A DNA stretch of 64,000 nt from Sulfurovum zhangzhouensis (GCF_030347965.1 NZ_JAQIBD010000001.1:682001-746000); one strand, 5' to 3'; counted from the stretch's first letter, positions 38,792 through 47,682 are shown. Program-made: numbers and translations. The notes: generated by a model not told the origin, from the letters alone.

Positions 38792-39673
38792 CTAATCCTT
38801 GGTGATAACACCATAGTTATCAAGGTCCAGGATTAAAACTCTATATTGTGGGAAACGAGAACGAAGCGACTGAGCAATTTTAGGTGCATCCTTTTCATAG
38901 GCCAAAGAAAAGAATGTCGAACCCGACCCCGAAAGCGTACTCATCAACGCACCATGTTTTAATGCCAGTTTTTGTACATCAAAAAGTTCCGGCATCATTT
39001 TCATACGTCTGGACTGATGCAACTTGTCTTTAGCAGCAATACGCAACAAATCCCAGGATTCAGACATAAAAAGTGCTGTCATATAGGATGATCTTGAAAG
39101 CGAATAAACCGCTTCCTCTTTTTTGTACATTTTTGGCAGTACTGTTCTTGACTTTGCGGTTGAAATCGTACGGTTTGGTACAACTACTACTGCTTTAAGA
39201 TAGTCCGGAAGTCGTCTTTTTTTACTATAAACACGCCCATTTTCTACACATGCGACATTAAATCCACCCATCACCGCCGGTGTGATATTATCTGGATGGC
39301 TTTCATAACGCAATGCCTGGTTGAGTATCTCTCTTTTTGTGTACTTAACCCCTGCTGCTTCATAGGCTGCACTTAGACTCGCTACGATTACTGCAGAAGA
39401 ACTTCCCAATCCTCTTGAAATAGGGATTCTGTTATGGAACTCAAAACGAAAGTTATCAGTTCTTTTCGTCAATCTTTTATAATTTTCATTGAAAATATTT
39501 AAAAAAAGAGTGTTTTTTTTGATCTTAGGGTTATCTGCACCCTCTCCGTGAGTTGAGATAGATAAAAACTTTGATGGTTTAATAATGATCTCATTTCTCA
39601 AATCAACTGCTAGACCCAAAGTATCAAAACCAGGTCCTAAATTTGCCGAAGTGGCTGGTACGCTTACAAACAT
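38792..39673 (-). CDS. thrB: Homoserine kinase ThrB
   Basis: This 293-residue GHMP kinase phosphorylates homoserine in threonine synthesis. The ATP loop [17 protein letters not shown] (about residue 85) and the N-terminal [17 protein letters not shown] are diagnostic. [17 protein letters not shown] is the C-terminal GHMP motif. It sits between tsaB and ylxR, 33 nt before the latter. thrC and hom are not in the window. Confidence 0.94.
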   Translation of the reverse strand: MFVSVPATSANLGPGFDTLGLAVDLRNEIIIKPSKFLSISTHGEGADNPKIKKNTLFLNIFNENYKRLTKRTDNFRFEFHNRIPISRGLGSSSAVIVASLSAAYEAAGVKYTKREILNQALRYESHPDNITPAVMGGFNVACVENGRVYSKKRRLPDYLKAVVVVPNRTISTAKSRTVLPKMYKKEEAVYSLSRSSYMTALFMSESWDLLRIAAKDKLHQSRRMKMMPELFDVQKLALKHGALMSTLSGSGSTFFSLAYEKDAPKIAQSLRSRFPQYRVLILDLDNYGVITKD

Positions 39674-39689
39674 TGTCTATTCTCTATTC

Positions 39690-40196
39690 CTAAACAGCCG
39701 GTATTATATACTCAGGTGTTGATTCTTCATCTAACGGTAGATCTTGAATACTTTGAGGCAATGCAAATTTTGCATCGACCGGCTGCTCAATTTTTTTTGT
39801 TATTATAGTCTCTTTTTCCTTGGTAAAATAAAGGTTGCCCATTGCTTTGATCGGAGCACCGTTATTCAATGCAAATGCACTGCATCCAAAGCATTTTATT
39901 CCTCGTGCGATCTCAATAGTCTTTAGCATAATATAGGTGAGTTTAATTGCCATGTAGGAACCCGGTCCCCGTGTATAGATAATACTTGAAAGATCATAAC
40001 GTTCCATATAGGTATTCAATAACGGTAGAAGTATTTCAGAGGTCTTTTTCTCACTGGAAATGGTCTCTATCAACTCTTTATTTTTATATACACCTATCAA
40101 GAGCGGTGTAGATATAGAGATTACAAGTAGCTGGTATTCAGGCAAATGATTTGGCAAATTCTCTACTTTGTAGCTCATTTTCCGTAACAAACTCAT
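39690..40196 (-). CDS. tsaB: TsaB-like tRNA threonylcarbamoyladenosine factor
   Basis: This protein of about 150-168 residues belongs to the TsaB/YeaZ branch of the ASKHA fold. It helps to form the t6A base of tRNA. YQLLVISISTPLLIGVYKN matches the TsaB start, and IIYTRGPGSYMAIKLTYIMLKT the central GPGS/T loop; the C-terminal half is shorter than in E. coli TsaB (231). The start is unclear: ATG at 40196, ATG at 40178 (GGA three bases upstream) or TTG at 40145 (8-nt overlap with lpxC). Family homology begins only after the last. The coding frame overlaps lpxC by up to 59 nt. Confidence 0.78.
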   Translation of the reverse strand: MSLLRKMSYKVENLPNHLPEYQLLVISISTPLLIGVYKNKELIETISSEKKTSEILLPLLNTYMERYDLSSIIYTRGPGSYMAIKLTYIMLKTIEIARGIKCFGCSAFALNNGAPIKAMGNLYFTKEKETIITKKIEQPVDAKFALPQSIQDLPLDEESTPEYIIPAV

Positions 40197-41022
40197 AGTT
40201 TGTACTGTCAGCTAATAATTTTGAAGTAAGTTGATAGTTTAGGTGGTGGCTTCCGGCAAATGATTCATACTTTCCAAGTATATTATGCCCGGTAACCATC
40301 ATATCTCCCATTGCATCAAGAATCTTATGTCTTGCGAACTCATTTTCAAAACGTAAGCCTTCAGGATTCAACACTTTATGATCATCCAAACCTATAGCAT
40401 TTTGTAAAGTAGCCCCTAGTGCAAGATTTTGACTCTGTAGATATTGAATATCTTTCGCAAACCCAAACGTTCTTGCCCGTGCAATCTCATTGATAAAGTT
40501 TTCTGTTGAAAATACAAATGAGTGATCTTGGTCACCGATCACAGGATGATCAAATTTAATACGGAAATCAAACTCTGCACTATGGTGAGGTGTAAGTCTA
40601 ACAAACTTATCGCCGTCTTGTACTTCCACAGCTTTTTTGATACGGATCACTTTTTTAGGAGCATTTTGTTCTACAATACCCGCTTCATCAAGCAACAGGC
40701 AAAAAGAAATTGCCGAACCGTCCATTGCCGGCATCTCATTTTCATTTACAACAACCCTGAGATTGTCAATCCCGTATGCATAAATAGCAGAAAGAAAATG
40801 CTCGATAGTAGAGATAAATCCTTTTTCTGAACCGATTACCGTAGCCATTTTTGTATCAATAACGGCAGCAGGAGAGAGAGGTATACTCAAAGCAAGATCT
40901 TCACGGTAGAAAACGATACCCGCATCTACATCCAACGGTTCCAATCGAAGCTTGATGGGTTCACCTTTATGCAGTCCAATCCCTACAACTTCAACTGCTT
41001 TGCTTATCGTACGCTGTTGCAT
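40138..41022 (-). CDS. lpxC: UDP-3-O-acyl-N-acetylglucosamine deacetylase LpxC
   Basis: This 294-residue zinc deacetylase catalyses the committed step of lipid A synthesis. The N-terminal GIGLHKGEP, the zinc ligand H75 in STIEHFLSAI and the C-terminal HKILDAMGD (zinc ligands His and Asp) identify it. The ATG at 41022 is preceded by GAAAGGAGAG and gives the expected MQQRTI start, whereas a GTG at 41040 has no such site. It overlaps tsaB. Confidence 0.95.
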   Translation of the reverse strand: MQQRTISKAVEVVGIGLHKGEPIKLRLEPLDVDAGIVFYREDLALSIPLSPAAVIDTKMATVIGSEKGFISTIEHFLSAIYAYGIDNLRVVVNENEMPAMDGSAISFCLLLDEAGIVEQNAPKKVIRIKKAVEVQDGDKFVRLTPHHSAEFDFRIKFDHPVIGDQDHSFVFSTENFINEIARARTFGFAKDIQYLQSQNLALGATLQNAIGLDDHKVLNPEGLRFENEFARHKILDAMGDMMVTGHNILGKYESFAGSHHLNYQLTSKLLADSTNYEFVTENELQSREFAKSFA

Positions 41023-41123
41023 ATAACTCTCTCCTTTCACAAAATTTGGCCCATTATACCAAATTTTCTATACTTTTACAAAATGCAAATTTTATTCTAT
41101 CTCTTCATTGAAGGATAACGGGA

Positions 41124-42506
41124 CTATTTTTTGTCGATGATCTTATCAGCCTCAGCAAAGATGTTGTCAATATTTTTTTTGATCCAGGCTGCATCAAACC
41201 ACTCAACAGGTCTTACTTCAATCCCTTGAACCAGTATACCAAAATGAAGATGATCTCCCAATGCCAGTCCTGACACTCCCGTCTTTGCAATAGCTTGATC
41301 TTTTTTCACATAATCGCCCTCTTCTACCAGAAGCTGTGAGCAGTGTCCGTAAAGCGTATAAAGTCCAAATCCATGGTCAATCATCGGCATATTTCCATAA
41401 ATACCGTTAAATCCGGCAAAAACGACCCTACCAGGATTTGAACTTCTGATGATCGCCATTTTTGTACTTGCCAAATCATACCCTACATGATAAGAATGAG
41501 AAACTTCATTGTGTTGATCTTTATAGTAATAGTGTCTTTCATCTCCGTAACTTGCAACCTTTGCACCGTTTTTCAGTGGATAGAACTTCTCTATTTTCCA
41601 TTTATCAAGCATCTCATCAGATACCACTTTGCTTAGTTTATGAATCTTTTCCTCATTTTTAAGGCGCATAGTTTCATTGACCGCTTTAAGCTTATCAAGT
41701 CTCTCACTAACCTCTTCGTAGTCAGAATCTACAGATGCCAGATCAGTGATTTTTCCATCGATGAAACTGTCTTTTGCCTGAATCCAAGAGACTTTGTAGG
41801 AAAATGTTTTAAGGTAAAAAGGTATTCTGGTTTTTCGTTGATTGCCTGCCTGATCTATAGCGACTACATCCGCTTCAAATTCATCTTGATTGAAAGGCCA
41901 GGCAACCAGTGTTGCATAATACCCGTCTTGTTTATACGGTTCTACTTTGAAGTGATTGCCGGCTGCTTCTACATAAAGTTTATCCAGGTTCTCATCTGCT
42001 GCATAGAAAACGACCAAAGCCGACCCACCCTGTGTAATACTATAGGAGTTTGCCAGTATATTGATCGTAGGCATTTTCGTGTCAACTTGGATATCAATGA
42101 TCTTTTCACTCTGATTTCCCTGAAATGTGTTCCACAAACTTTGATCAACTACAGTAATTTTCAACTTCAAATGTTTAGCTTTGGGATCTAGCAGCTTGCT
42201 TTTAGGATATTTGATACTGAGCAGGCGTTCTGTTATACCTTTTTCAAACTCTCCCTGCCCTACAATAACACTTGTTTTTCCATCACTTAAAACCAAAGTA
42301 AAAGATTTAAGTCCTACATTGTCGGTAAGCTTGATCTGAAACGGTGCTTTTTTGTTCCAGTAAAAATTATTTTGACTTGTGATCTGAGGTGCTACTCTTT
42401 CAAATTCAGGTGATGTATAAATATACCCTCCACCAAGAACAATCCCCAAGAAAATGACAATAATAATCCATTTACCGCTACTGCTTTTTTTACGTATACG
42501 ACTCAT
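41124..42506 (-). CDS. Membrane-anchored M23 family peptidase (LytM domain)
   Basis: This 460-residue protein has one N-terminal membrane helix after a basic RIRKKSSSGK (about residues 12-30). It then has an extracytoplasmic beta-rich region (about 35-240), a coiled coil (about 265-290) and a C-terminal M23 metallopeptidase domain. Zinc ligands are the His and Asp of HVGYDLAST (about 343-351) and the HxH of HLHFG (about 421-425). It likely cuts peptidoglycan crosslinks and shapes the cell wall, as Csd proteins do in related helical bacteria. The catalytic residues appear intact. It sits between nrnA-like and lpxC genes. Confidence 0.88.
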   Translation of the reverse strand: MSRIRKKSSSGKWIIIVIFLGIVLGGGYIYTSPEFERVAPQITSQNNFYWNKKAPFQIKLTDNVGLKSFTLVLSDGKTSVIVGQGEFEKGITERLLSIKYPKSKLLDPKAKHLKLKITVVDQSLWNTFQGNQSEKIIDIQVDTKMPTINILANSYSITQGGSALVVFYAADENLDKLYVEAAGNHFKVEPYKQDGYYATLVAWPFNQDEFEADVVAIDQAGNQRKTRIPFYLKTFSYKVSWIQAKDSFIDGKITDLASVDSDYEEVSERLDKLKAVNETMRLKNEEKIHKLSKVVSDEMLDKWKIEKFYPLKNGAKVASYGDERHYYYKDQHNEVSHSYHVGYDLASTKMAIIRSSNPGRVVFAGFNGIYGNMPMIDHGFGLYTLYGHCSQLLVEEGDYVKKDQAIAKTGVSGLALGDHLHFGILVQGIEVRPVEWFDAAWIKKNIDNIFAEADKIIDKK

Positions 42507-42580
42507 CTTTTATCCTAAATCAAGCTATTTTTGTAAAATTGTATCGATAGTTGTTTTATCTACGCTTACACTCTTTACTT

Positions 42581-43564
42581 TTAGCCCAGTAATCTGTACT
42601 CTTCTATTTTCTTTAAAATGCTTTGGATCATTCTATCGATGGTGTAGCCTTCCCTGTAAGGGATCATAAAGCCTGCGGCCACTTTATGTCCACCTCCGCC
42701 AAAAGCCTTCGCCACTTTTGAAACATCCACACTTTTACTTCTCAAGGAGATGCGTAACCCCTCTTCCAATTCCATCACAAAACATGCGATCTCGACTGTG
42801 GCCAATGACTTGCCATAATCAACTATGCCATCCATATCCGGTACCGTCGCTCCTGAAGCTGCTATATCTTCCTTTGTGACAAAAAGTGATGCTACCCTGG
42901 CCTCTTGATGTAGACTTAACGATGCAAGGGCTCTTTGCAAGATACGAAATGCACCTAAAGGTTTTCTTTGGGTAAAGTTCTCTGAAACAAAAGCCGGATC
43001 TACACCTGCTTCAACAAATGCTTTGGCAACATCTAAAACTTCTGCAGTAACACTTGAAGTAGTAAAATAACGGGTATCAGAGAGCAAGGCAGTATAAAAA
43101 CAGGTAGCTGCAGGCTGATCTAAGGGATAAAGTTCTTTAAAGAGCATATAAGCTACTTGTGAACTTGCCGCTAACTCAGGTAATACCACATTGATTGAAC
43201 CATAGTTCGTGTTACTTTGATGATGATCGATATTGATAAGTTCTCTACCGCTCACATCAAACCCCAACCTATCCAAGCTACCACTATCACACGTGATCAC
43301 TAAGCCTTTTTCATAATCCATTTTATGTTTGATCTTCTGGTAATGCGGTAAAAAATCCAGATACCGAGGTAATACTTTTGAAGCATTCACCACTTCAATT
43401 TTTTTACCTTTATGGTTACTGGAAAGAATGTGGTAGATTCCAAGTGCTGTACCCAGCGCATCTGCATCAGGATTGATATGGGAAAGTATCGTGATACTCT
43501 GGGCTGATTCTATTTTATTCTGAACTTCTTCATAAGGAAGAGGCAATGCTGCTCCGCTTTCCAA
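42581..43564 (-). CDS. DHH family phosphoesterase (NrnA-like nanoRNase/pAp phosphatase)
   Basis: This 327-residue enzyme has the DHH domain with ITILSHINPDADALGTA (about residue 23) and the metal motif DHHQSN (about 117). The DHHA1 domain contains FGGGGHKVAAGF near 295. It likely degrades short oligoribonucleotides or pAp. It starts with TTG, 1 nt after the nadC stop. A 74-nt gap separates it from the M23 peptidase gene. In Helicobacter pylori a homologue lies next to the HsrA regulator gene; here that regulator is 3 kb away. Confidence 0.88.
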   Translation of the reverse strand: MESGAALPLPYEEVQNKIESAQSITILSHINPDADALGTALGIYHILSSNHKGKKIEVVNASKVLPRYLDFLPHYQKIKHKMDYEKGLVITCDSGSLDRLGFDVSGRELINIDHHQSNTNYGSINVVLPELAASSQVAYMLFKELYPLDQPAATCFYTALLSDTRYFTTSSVTAEVLDVAKAFVEAGVDPAFVSENFTQRKPLGAFRILQRALASLSLHQEARVASLFVTKEDIAASGATVPDMDGIVDYGKSLATVEIACFVMELEEGLRISLRSKSVDVSKVAKAFGGGGHKVAAGFMIPYREGYTIDRMIQSILKKIEEYRLLG

Positions 43565-43565
43565 T

Positions 43566-44387
43566 CTATTCTACCTTCATGGAGAGATCGATCCAATTGG
43601 CCTGATGGATAATACTTCCCGAACTGATTGCATCTACACCTGTTTCGGCAATCTCAAGGATCGTTTCAAGTGTTACATTCCCACTTGCTTCAAGCAGGAT
43701 ATGAGGATAATTTTCATTTCTAAAGGCTACGACTTTACGAGTCTCATCCAAACTCATATTATCACACATGACGATATCAGCTCCGGCTTTCATCGCACGT
43801 TGAACCATCTCAAAAGTTTCACACTCGATCTCTACTTTTGATGTGAACGGTATCTTCTGACGGACTTCTACCATAAAACTATCCAAATCATCAATTGTTT
43901 TAAGGTGTGTGTCTTTAAGCATCAGACAATCATCCAATCCCATCCGGTGATTCAACCCGCCACCGCAACGTACTGCATATTTTTCAAATTCACGAAGCAG
44001 AGGTCTTGTCTTACGTGTATCAAGGAGTTTCACTCCCGTTCCTTCGATCGCCTTGACATATTTATTTGTCAATGTTGCGATAGAACTTGCATGAAGTGCC
44101 ACATCCAACAATGAACGCTCGAGTGAAAGGATGATCTTGGATGGACCATAGATATCCATTAATCGGTCACCTTTAGAAAATGCTTCACCATCTTCAATGG
44201 CCCATTCGATATGCAGATTATACATCTTCTCAAAAGCTTCAAGATATTCACGTCCTCCAAATACCCCGTCACTTTTGGCAAGGATATAAGCCCTGATCGC
44301 TTTGGATTCACTAATACGGGTAAAGAGATCTCCTCTCCCTACATCTTCTGCTACCATTGCTTCAATAAATTGTCTTTTAAGCATCAT
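43566..44387 (-). CDS. nadC: Nicotinate-nucleotide pyrophosphorylase (quinolinate phosphoribosyltransferase) NadC
   Basis: This 273-residue enzyme turns quinolinate and PRPP into nicotinate mononucleotide in NAD synthesis. LLDTRKTRPLLREFEKYAV (about residue 133) and CGGGLNHRMGLDD hold the substrate-binding Arg, Lys and His. VEIECETFE and LLEASGNVTLETI are the C-terminal barrel strands. It starts 1 nt after nadA. No nadB is in the window, although nadA follows. Confidence 0.95.
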   Translation of the reverse strand: MMLKRQFIEAMVAEDVGRGDLFTRISESKAIRAYILAKSDGVFGGREYLEAFEKMYNLHIEWAIEDGEAFSKGDRLMDIYGPSKIILSLERSLLDVALHASSIATLTNKYVKAIEGTGVKLLDTRKTRPLLREFEKYAVRCGGGLNHRMGLDDCLMLKDTHLKTIDDLDSFMVEVRQKIPFTSKVEIECETFEMVQRAMKAGADIVMCDNMSLDETRKVVAFRNENYPHILLEASGNVTLETILEIAETGVDAISSGSIIHQANWIDLSMKVE

Positions 44388-44388
44388 T

Positions 44389-45384
44389 TTATTTGATCGC
44401 CAACATTCGTTCTAGTGCCAGATTGGCATACTTAACAGTATGAGGATCTACAATGATCTCATTCATAGGTTTGCCATCTTCAATTGATTTCAGTGTCAAG
44501 TAGAGATCTTCCAGTGTCGTCTCATTCATCGTTGGACATTCCGGCTTGGTTGAGGAGAGGACATAGGTATTTTTCTCTCTCATACGGTGGACCAGATTAT
44601 ATTCTGTACCTACAGCCACTTTTTCTTCAGGATCAAGATCGTTAACATATTTGATAAGCTGTGAAGTAGATCCTACAAAATCCGCTATTTTAACCACTGA
44701 AGGATCACATTCTGGGTGTACAGCGATCTTGATACCCGGATACTTATTACGATAGAACTCCACATCATCTACCGTAAAGAGCTGGTGTACCGAACAAAAA
44801 CCGTTAAAGCATATCACATCGGCTTCTTGAGGATCACATTCTCCTTCACCGATTACACATGACTTAAGCCCCATGCTGTTTGCAAAGTTCTGCCCCAGGC
44901 AACGGTCTGGGACAAAGAGGATCTTTTTGCCGCTCTCTAAACCTTTTTCTATAATCTTATAGGCATTAGACGAGGTACAGACAAGTCCTCCCATCTCACC
45001 CACTTTTGCCTTCACCGATGCATCGGAGTTGATATAAGTAATCGGTAGGATATTCTCTTTGGCGATCCCATGTTTTACCATATACTCTACGCTGTCATCG
45101 AAGTAACTTCCATCGATCATTCTTGCCATCGCACAACAAGCAATCTTAGGCATCAATACACGTTTTTCAGGAGCAATGACCTTCACACTCTGTCCCATAA
45201 ATCCTACACCGGCAAAAACCACCCATGGATTCTTATCTGCTTTACATTTTCGTGCAAGTTCCAGTGAATCACCTGTGATATCGGCCATCTCAAATACTTC
45301 ATCGCGCTGATAGTAGTGTGCCACTACCGTGACATCCAGCTCTTCTTTAAGCCTTTTTATCTCAGCTCTATAATCTATACTCAT
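44389..45384 (-). CDS. nadA: Quinolinate synthase NadA
   Basis: This 331-residue [4Fe-4S] enzyme makes quinolinate from iminoaspartate and DHAP. The three cluster cysteines are recognisable in VCTSSNAYK, NGFCSVHQLF and PECPTMNETT. The N-terminal VVAHYYQRDEVFEMADITGDS is diagnostic. It is the first gene of the long minus-strand run toward xseA; divergent plsY starts 108 nt away, so promoters for both must lie in that gap. Confidence 0.95.
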   Translation of the reverse strand: MSIDYRAEIKRLKEELDVTVVAHYYQRDEVFEMADITGDSLELARKCKADKNPWVVFAGVGFMGQSVKVIAPEKRVLMPKIACCAMARMIDGSYFDDSVEYMVKHGIAKENILPITYINSDASVKAKVGEMGGLVCTSSNAYKIIEKGLESGKKILFVPDRCLGQNFANSMGLKSCVIGEGECDPQEADVICFNGFCSVHQLFTVDDVEFYRNKYPGIKIAVHPECDPSVVKIADFVGSTSQLIKYVNDLDPEEKVAVGTEYNLVHRMREKNTYVLSSTKPECPTMNETTLEDLYLTLKSIEDGKPMNEIIVDPHTVKYANLALERMLAIK

Positions 45385-45492
45385 TACTATCCTTCAGTGT
45401 CACTAAGGGGCTTTTTTAAAAAACCCGAGAATAGTATGATTTTATCTAAATTCGGATAAAATTGCACTATCTCAAGAAAATGGAAATCACAT

Positions 45493-46116
45493 ATGGATCT
45501 ATTAAGTAACCAAAATATACTACTTTATCTTGCAGCCTTTATCCTCGCGGGTATACCATTTGGCTACCTTTTGGCAAAACAGTTTGCAGGTGTTGATATC
45601 AAACAAGCAGGTAGTGGTAATATCGGAGCAACCAATGTACTGAGAGTTGTCAAGGAGAAAGATCCCAAACTTGCAAAAAAACTGGGAGCAATCACACTCT
45701 TTTTAGATGCGATCAAAGGAATAGTAGTTATTCTCATTGCTAAATATCTAGGTGCACCGGAAGGAGTACTTTGGACCATTGCGGTACTTGCAGTTTTGGG
45801 CCACTGTTTCTCAATCTTTTTGGCATTTGAGGGCGGGAAAGGTGTAGCTACCGGTTTTGGTGTATTGCTCGTGATGATGCCGATTCCTGCGTTGATCGCT
45901 ATTGTCGTATGGCTTGTTGCTGCCAAAGGTCTTAAAATCTCTTCAATCTCTTCACTGATCGGTCTTATAGCCTTTATCATCGCTTCTTACGTGATCTACC
46001 CTGAAGTTCCTGGGATTACTTCACATGCTCCTATCTGGATCATCGCATTTGTAATCTTTTATAAACATATACCAAATATCATTAGACTTTTCAAAAAAGA
46101 AGAAGGAAAGGTCTAA
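45493..46116 (+). CDS. plsY: Acyl-phosphate:glycerol-3-phosphate acyltransferase PlsY
   Basis: This 207-residue multi-spanning inner-membrane enzyme starts phospholipid synthesis. Its three cytoplasmic motifs are visible: GSGNIGATNVLRV (about residue 38), the EGGKGVATGFG loop (about 116) and IIAFVIFYKHIPNIIRL near the end. Five or so membrane helices are seen. It overlaps folB by one base. A TAAAAT box lies at 45457-45462, but without a clear -35. Confidence 0.94.
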   Translation: MDLLSNQNILLYLAAFILAGIPFGYLLAKQFAGVDIKQAGSGNIGATNVLRVVKEKDPKLAKKLGAITLFLDAIKGIVVILIAKYLGAPEGVLWTIAVLAVLGHCFSIFLAFEGGKGVATGFGVLLVMMPIPALIAIVVWLVAAKGLKISSISSLIGLIAFIIASYVIYPEVPGITSHAPIWIIAFVIFYKHIPNIIRLFKKEEGKV

Positions 46117-46445
46117 TGACGATTCATATCGAAGCATTGACCTTTGAAGCTATTATAGGTCTGCTTGATTTTGAACGGGAACGGCCGCAAAGGATCATTG
46201 TGGATCTAGAGGCAACCTATACATATGAAGATACTTTTCTTGATTATGCCAAGATAGTAGAAATGATCACAATACACATCAAAAATAAACGTTACGAGCT
46301 CCTTGAAGATGCACTGCTCGGAATCAAAGAAGAACTGCTTGAACACTATCACCAAATCACGTCACTTAAGCTAAAAATCTCAAAACCTGACATTATTTCT
46401 GAGTGTTCTGTAGCACTAAGTCACTTCTGGGAATTTAATTCTTAA
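46116..46445 (+). CDS. folB: Dihydroneopterin aldolase FolB
   Basis: This 109-residue tunnel-fold enzyme cleaves dihydroneopterin in folate synthesis. MTIHIEALTFEAIIGLLDFER and RPQRIIVDLEATY are typical of FolB, and a Glu-Asp rich helix YELLEDALLGIKEELLEHY follows the usual site. The last part, LKLKISKPDIISECSVALS, agrees. It is short compared with E. coli (122) but complete. It overlaps plsY by one base. Confidence 0.85.
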   Translation: MTIHIEALTFEAIIGLLDFERERPQRIIVDLEATYTYEDTFLDYAKIVEMITIHIKNKRYELLEDALLGIKEELLEHYHQITSLKLKISKPDIISECSVALSHFWEFNS

Positions 46446-46476
46446 AAAAAACTTTCATAACAACTATATATTATGC

Positions 46477-46497
46477 TATAATTAAGCAAAGTTTAAC
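46477..46497 (+). promoter_or_regulatory. Extended -10 promoter of cosR/hsrA with an overlapping direct repeat
   Basis: TGCTATAAT (TATAAT at 46477-46482) is an extended -10 box. ATTAAG (46481-46486) and TTTAAC (46492-46497) form a tandem half-site 11 bp apart that overlaps the start of transcription. An 11-bp spacing of direct repeats suits an OmpR-family dimer, so self-regulation is likely. Confidence 0.55.
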
Positions 46498-46537
46498 TTT
46501 TTGGATATTAGGTCTATATCTTAAGACGAAGAGGTAG

Positions 46538-46570
46538 ATGAGCCTGCATGTGGCATATATAGTTTACTGA
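46538..46570 (+). CDS. Possible 10-codon upstream open frame in the cosR/hsrA leader
   Basis: ATG-AGC-CTG-CAT-GTG-GCA-TAT-ATA-GTT-TAC-TGA follows GAGG by 3 nt. A second short frame (46574-46597, Met-Lys-Lys-Gly-Ala-Ser-Leu-stop) overlaps the regulator's ATG as ATGA. Both could couple translation, but they may be chance. Confidence 0.25.
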   Translation: MSLHVAYIVY

Positions 46571-46593
46571 AGTATGAAAAAAGGAGCTTCACT

Positions 46594-47268
46594 ATGAGAA
46601 TATTGATCATAGAGAAAGATGAGGAACTAAGTAAATCTTTAAATGATGTACTAACTTCACAGAATTATCAGTGTGATATCGCTGAAAATATTAACGATGC
46701 AAGATATATGCTTGATATCAGGAATTATGATCTCGTACTTTTCAGCTGGGATCAATCCGATAAGACTGGTATCGAGATTATCGCAGAGATCAAAAAAGAG
46801 GCACATAAAACATCAGTGATTGTACTCTCCGATAGATTGGGGAAAGATAATGAGATTGAAGCACTACGCGGTGGAGCAGATGACTTTATACGTAAACCTT
46901 TAGACTTTGACATTCTTCTTGTACGTGTAGAAGCAAAACTGCGTTTTGGTGCCTCTAATATTATTGAGATTGATGAACTTATTATCAATCCTGAAGAAGA
47001 AAAGATCATCTATGAAGGTGAGGAGATCGAGCTTAAAGGAAAACCTTTCGAGGTACTTACTCACTTGGCAATGCATAAAGATCAAATCGTCTCTAAAGAA
47101 CAGTTACTTGATGCAATCTGGGAAGAGCCTGAACTCGTTACACCAAATGTCATTGAAGTAGCCATCAACCAGATCCGACAAAAAATGGACAAACCGCTTG
47201 ATATTTCAACCATCGAGACAGTAAGAAGAAGAGGTTATCGATTCTGCTTTCCAAAAAAGATAAGCTAA
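46594..47268 (+). CDS. cosR: Orphan atypical OmpR-family response regulator, CosR/HsrA
   Basis: This 224-residue regulator belongs to the essential orphan family called HsrA (HP1043) in Helicobacter and CosR in Campylobacter. The C-terminal winged-helix domain carries the hallmark LKGKPFEVLTHLA, DQIVSKEQLLDAIWEE and VRRRGYRFCFP. The receiver domain is degenerate. The site that normally holds the phosphoryl-accepting Asp is Ser51 (YDLVLFSWD), and the acidic pocket reads E7-K8-D9. It therefore acts without phosphorylation, as known for the family. It probably binds its own promoter. In relatives it controls energy metabolism and oxidative-stress genes. No sensor kinase is adjacent. Confidence 0.95.
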   Translation: MRILIIEKDEELSKSLNDVLTSQNYQCDIAENINDARYMLDIRNYDLVLFSWDQSDKTGIEIIAEIKKEAHKTSVIVLSDRLGKDNEIEALRGGADDFIRKPLDFDILLVRVEAKLRFGASNIIEIDELIINPEEEKIIYEGEEIELKGKPFEVLTHLAMHKDQIVSKEQLLDAIWEEPELVTPNVIEVAINQIRQKMDKPLDISTIETVRRRGYRFCFPKKIS

Positions 47269-47287
47269 GTCCTAATTGGGCTTAGCT
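47263..47287 (+). terminator. Terminator overlapping the end of cosR/hsrA
   Basis: AGCTAAGTCC (47263-47272) pairs with GGGCTTAGCT (47278-47287) as a 10-bp stem with one G-T pair and a 5-nt loop, then CTTTTCTCT. The stop codon lies in its left arm. Confidence 0.8.
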
Positions 47288-47424
47288 CTTTTCTCTACAC
47301 TTTTTCTTTTTTATGAATAAAAAACTAAATAAATTTTATAAAAGTTTTATTTTAAATAAAGCATAAGGTTTCTTCGGTTATAAATCAGAAAAATAACAAA
47401 TTTAAATTAAAAGTTGAGGAAACC

Positions 47425-47679
47425 ATGGCTTTAATGATTACTGATGAATGTATCGCATGTGATGCATGTAGAGAAGAGTGTCCAAATGAAGCAATTGAAG
47501 AGAATGATCCAATCTATCTGATTGATCCGGACAGATGTACTGAGTGTGTCGGTCACTTTGATGAGCCTCAATGTATTGCTGTATGTCCAGTTGATTGTAT
47601 CATCCCGGATCCGGATAATGTCGAAAACGTAGAAGAGCTAATGTTCAAGTTTGAAAAAATTCAGGAAGAGTACAATTAG
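47425..47679 (+). CDS. 2[4Fe-4S] ferredoxin, YfhL family
   Basis: This 84-residue ferredoxin has two clusters: CIACDACREECP (residues 10-21), and CTECVGHFDEPQC followed by CPVDC, the long insert typical of Allochromatium-type YfhL. It lacks other domains. AAAGTTGAGGAAACC precedes the ATG. It ends 3 nt before ppx/gppA and may share its transcript. A low-potential electron donor role is likely, but its partner is unknown. Confidence 0.92.
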   Translation: MALMITDECIACDACREECPNEAIEENDPIYLIDPDRCTECVGHFDEPQCIAVCPVDCIIPDPDNVENVEELMFKFEKIQEEYN

Positions 47680-47682
47680 AAA

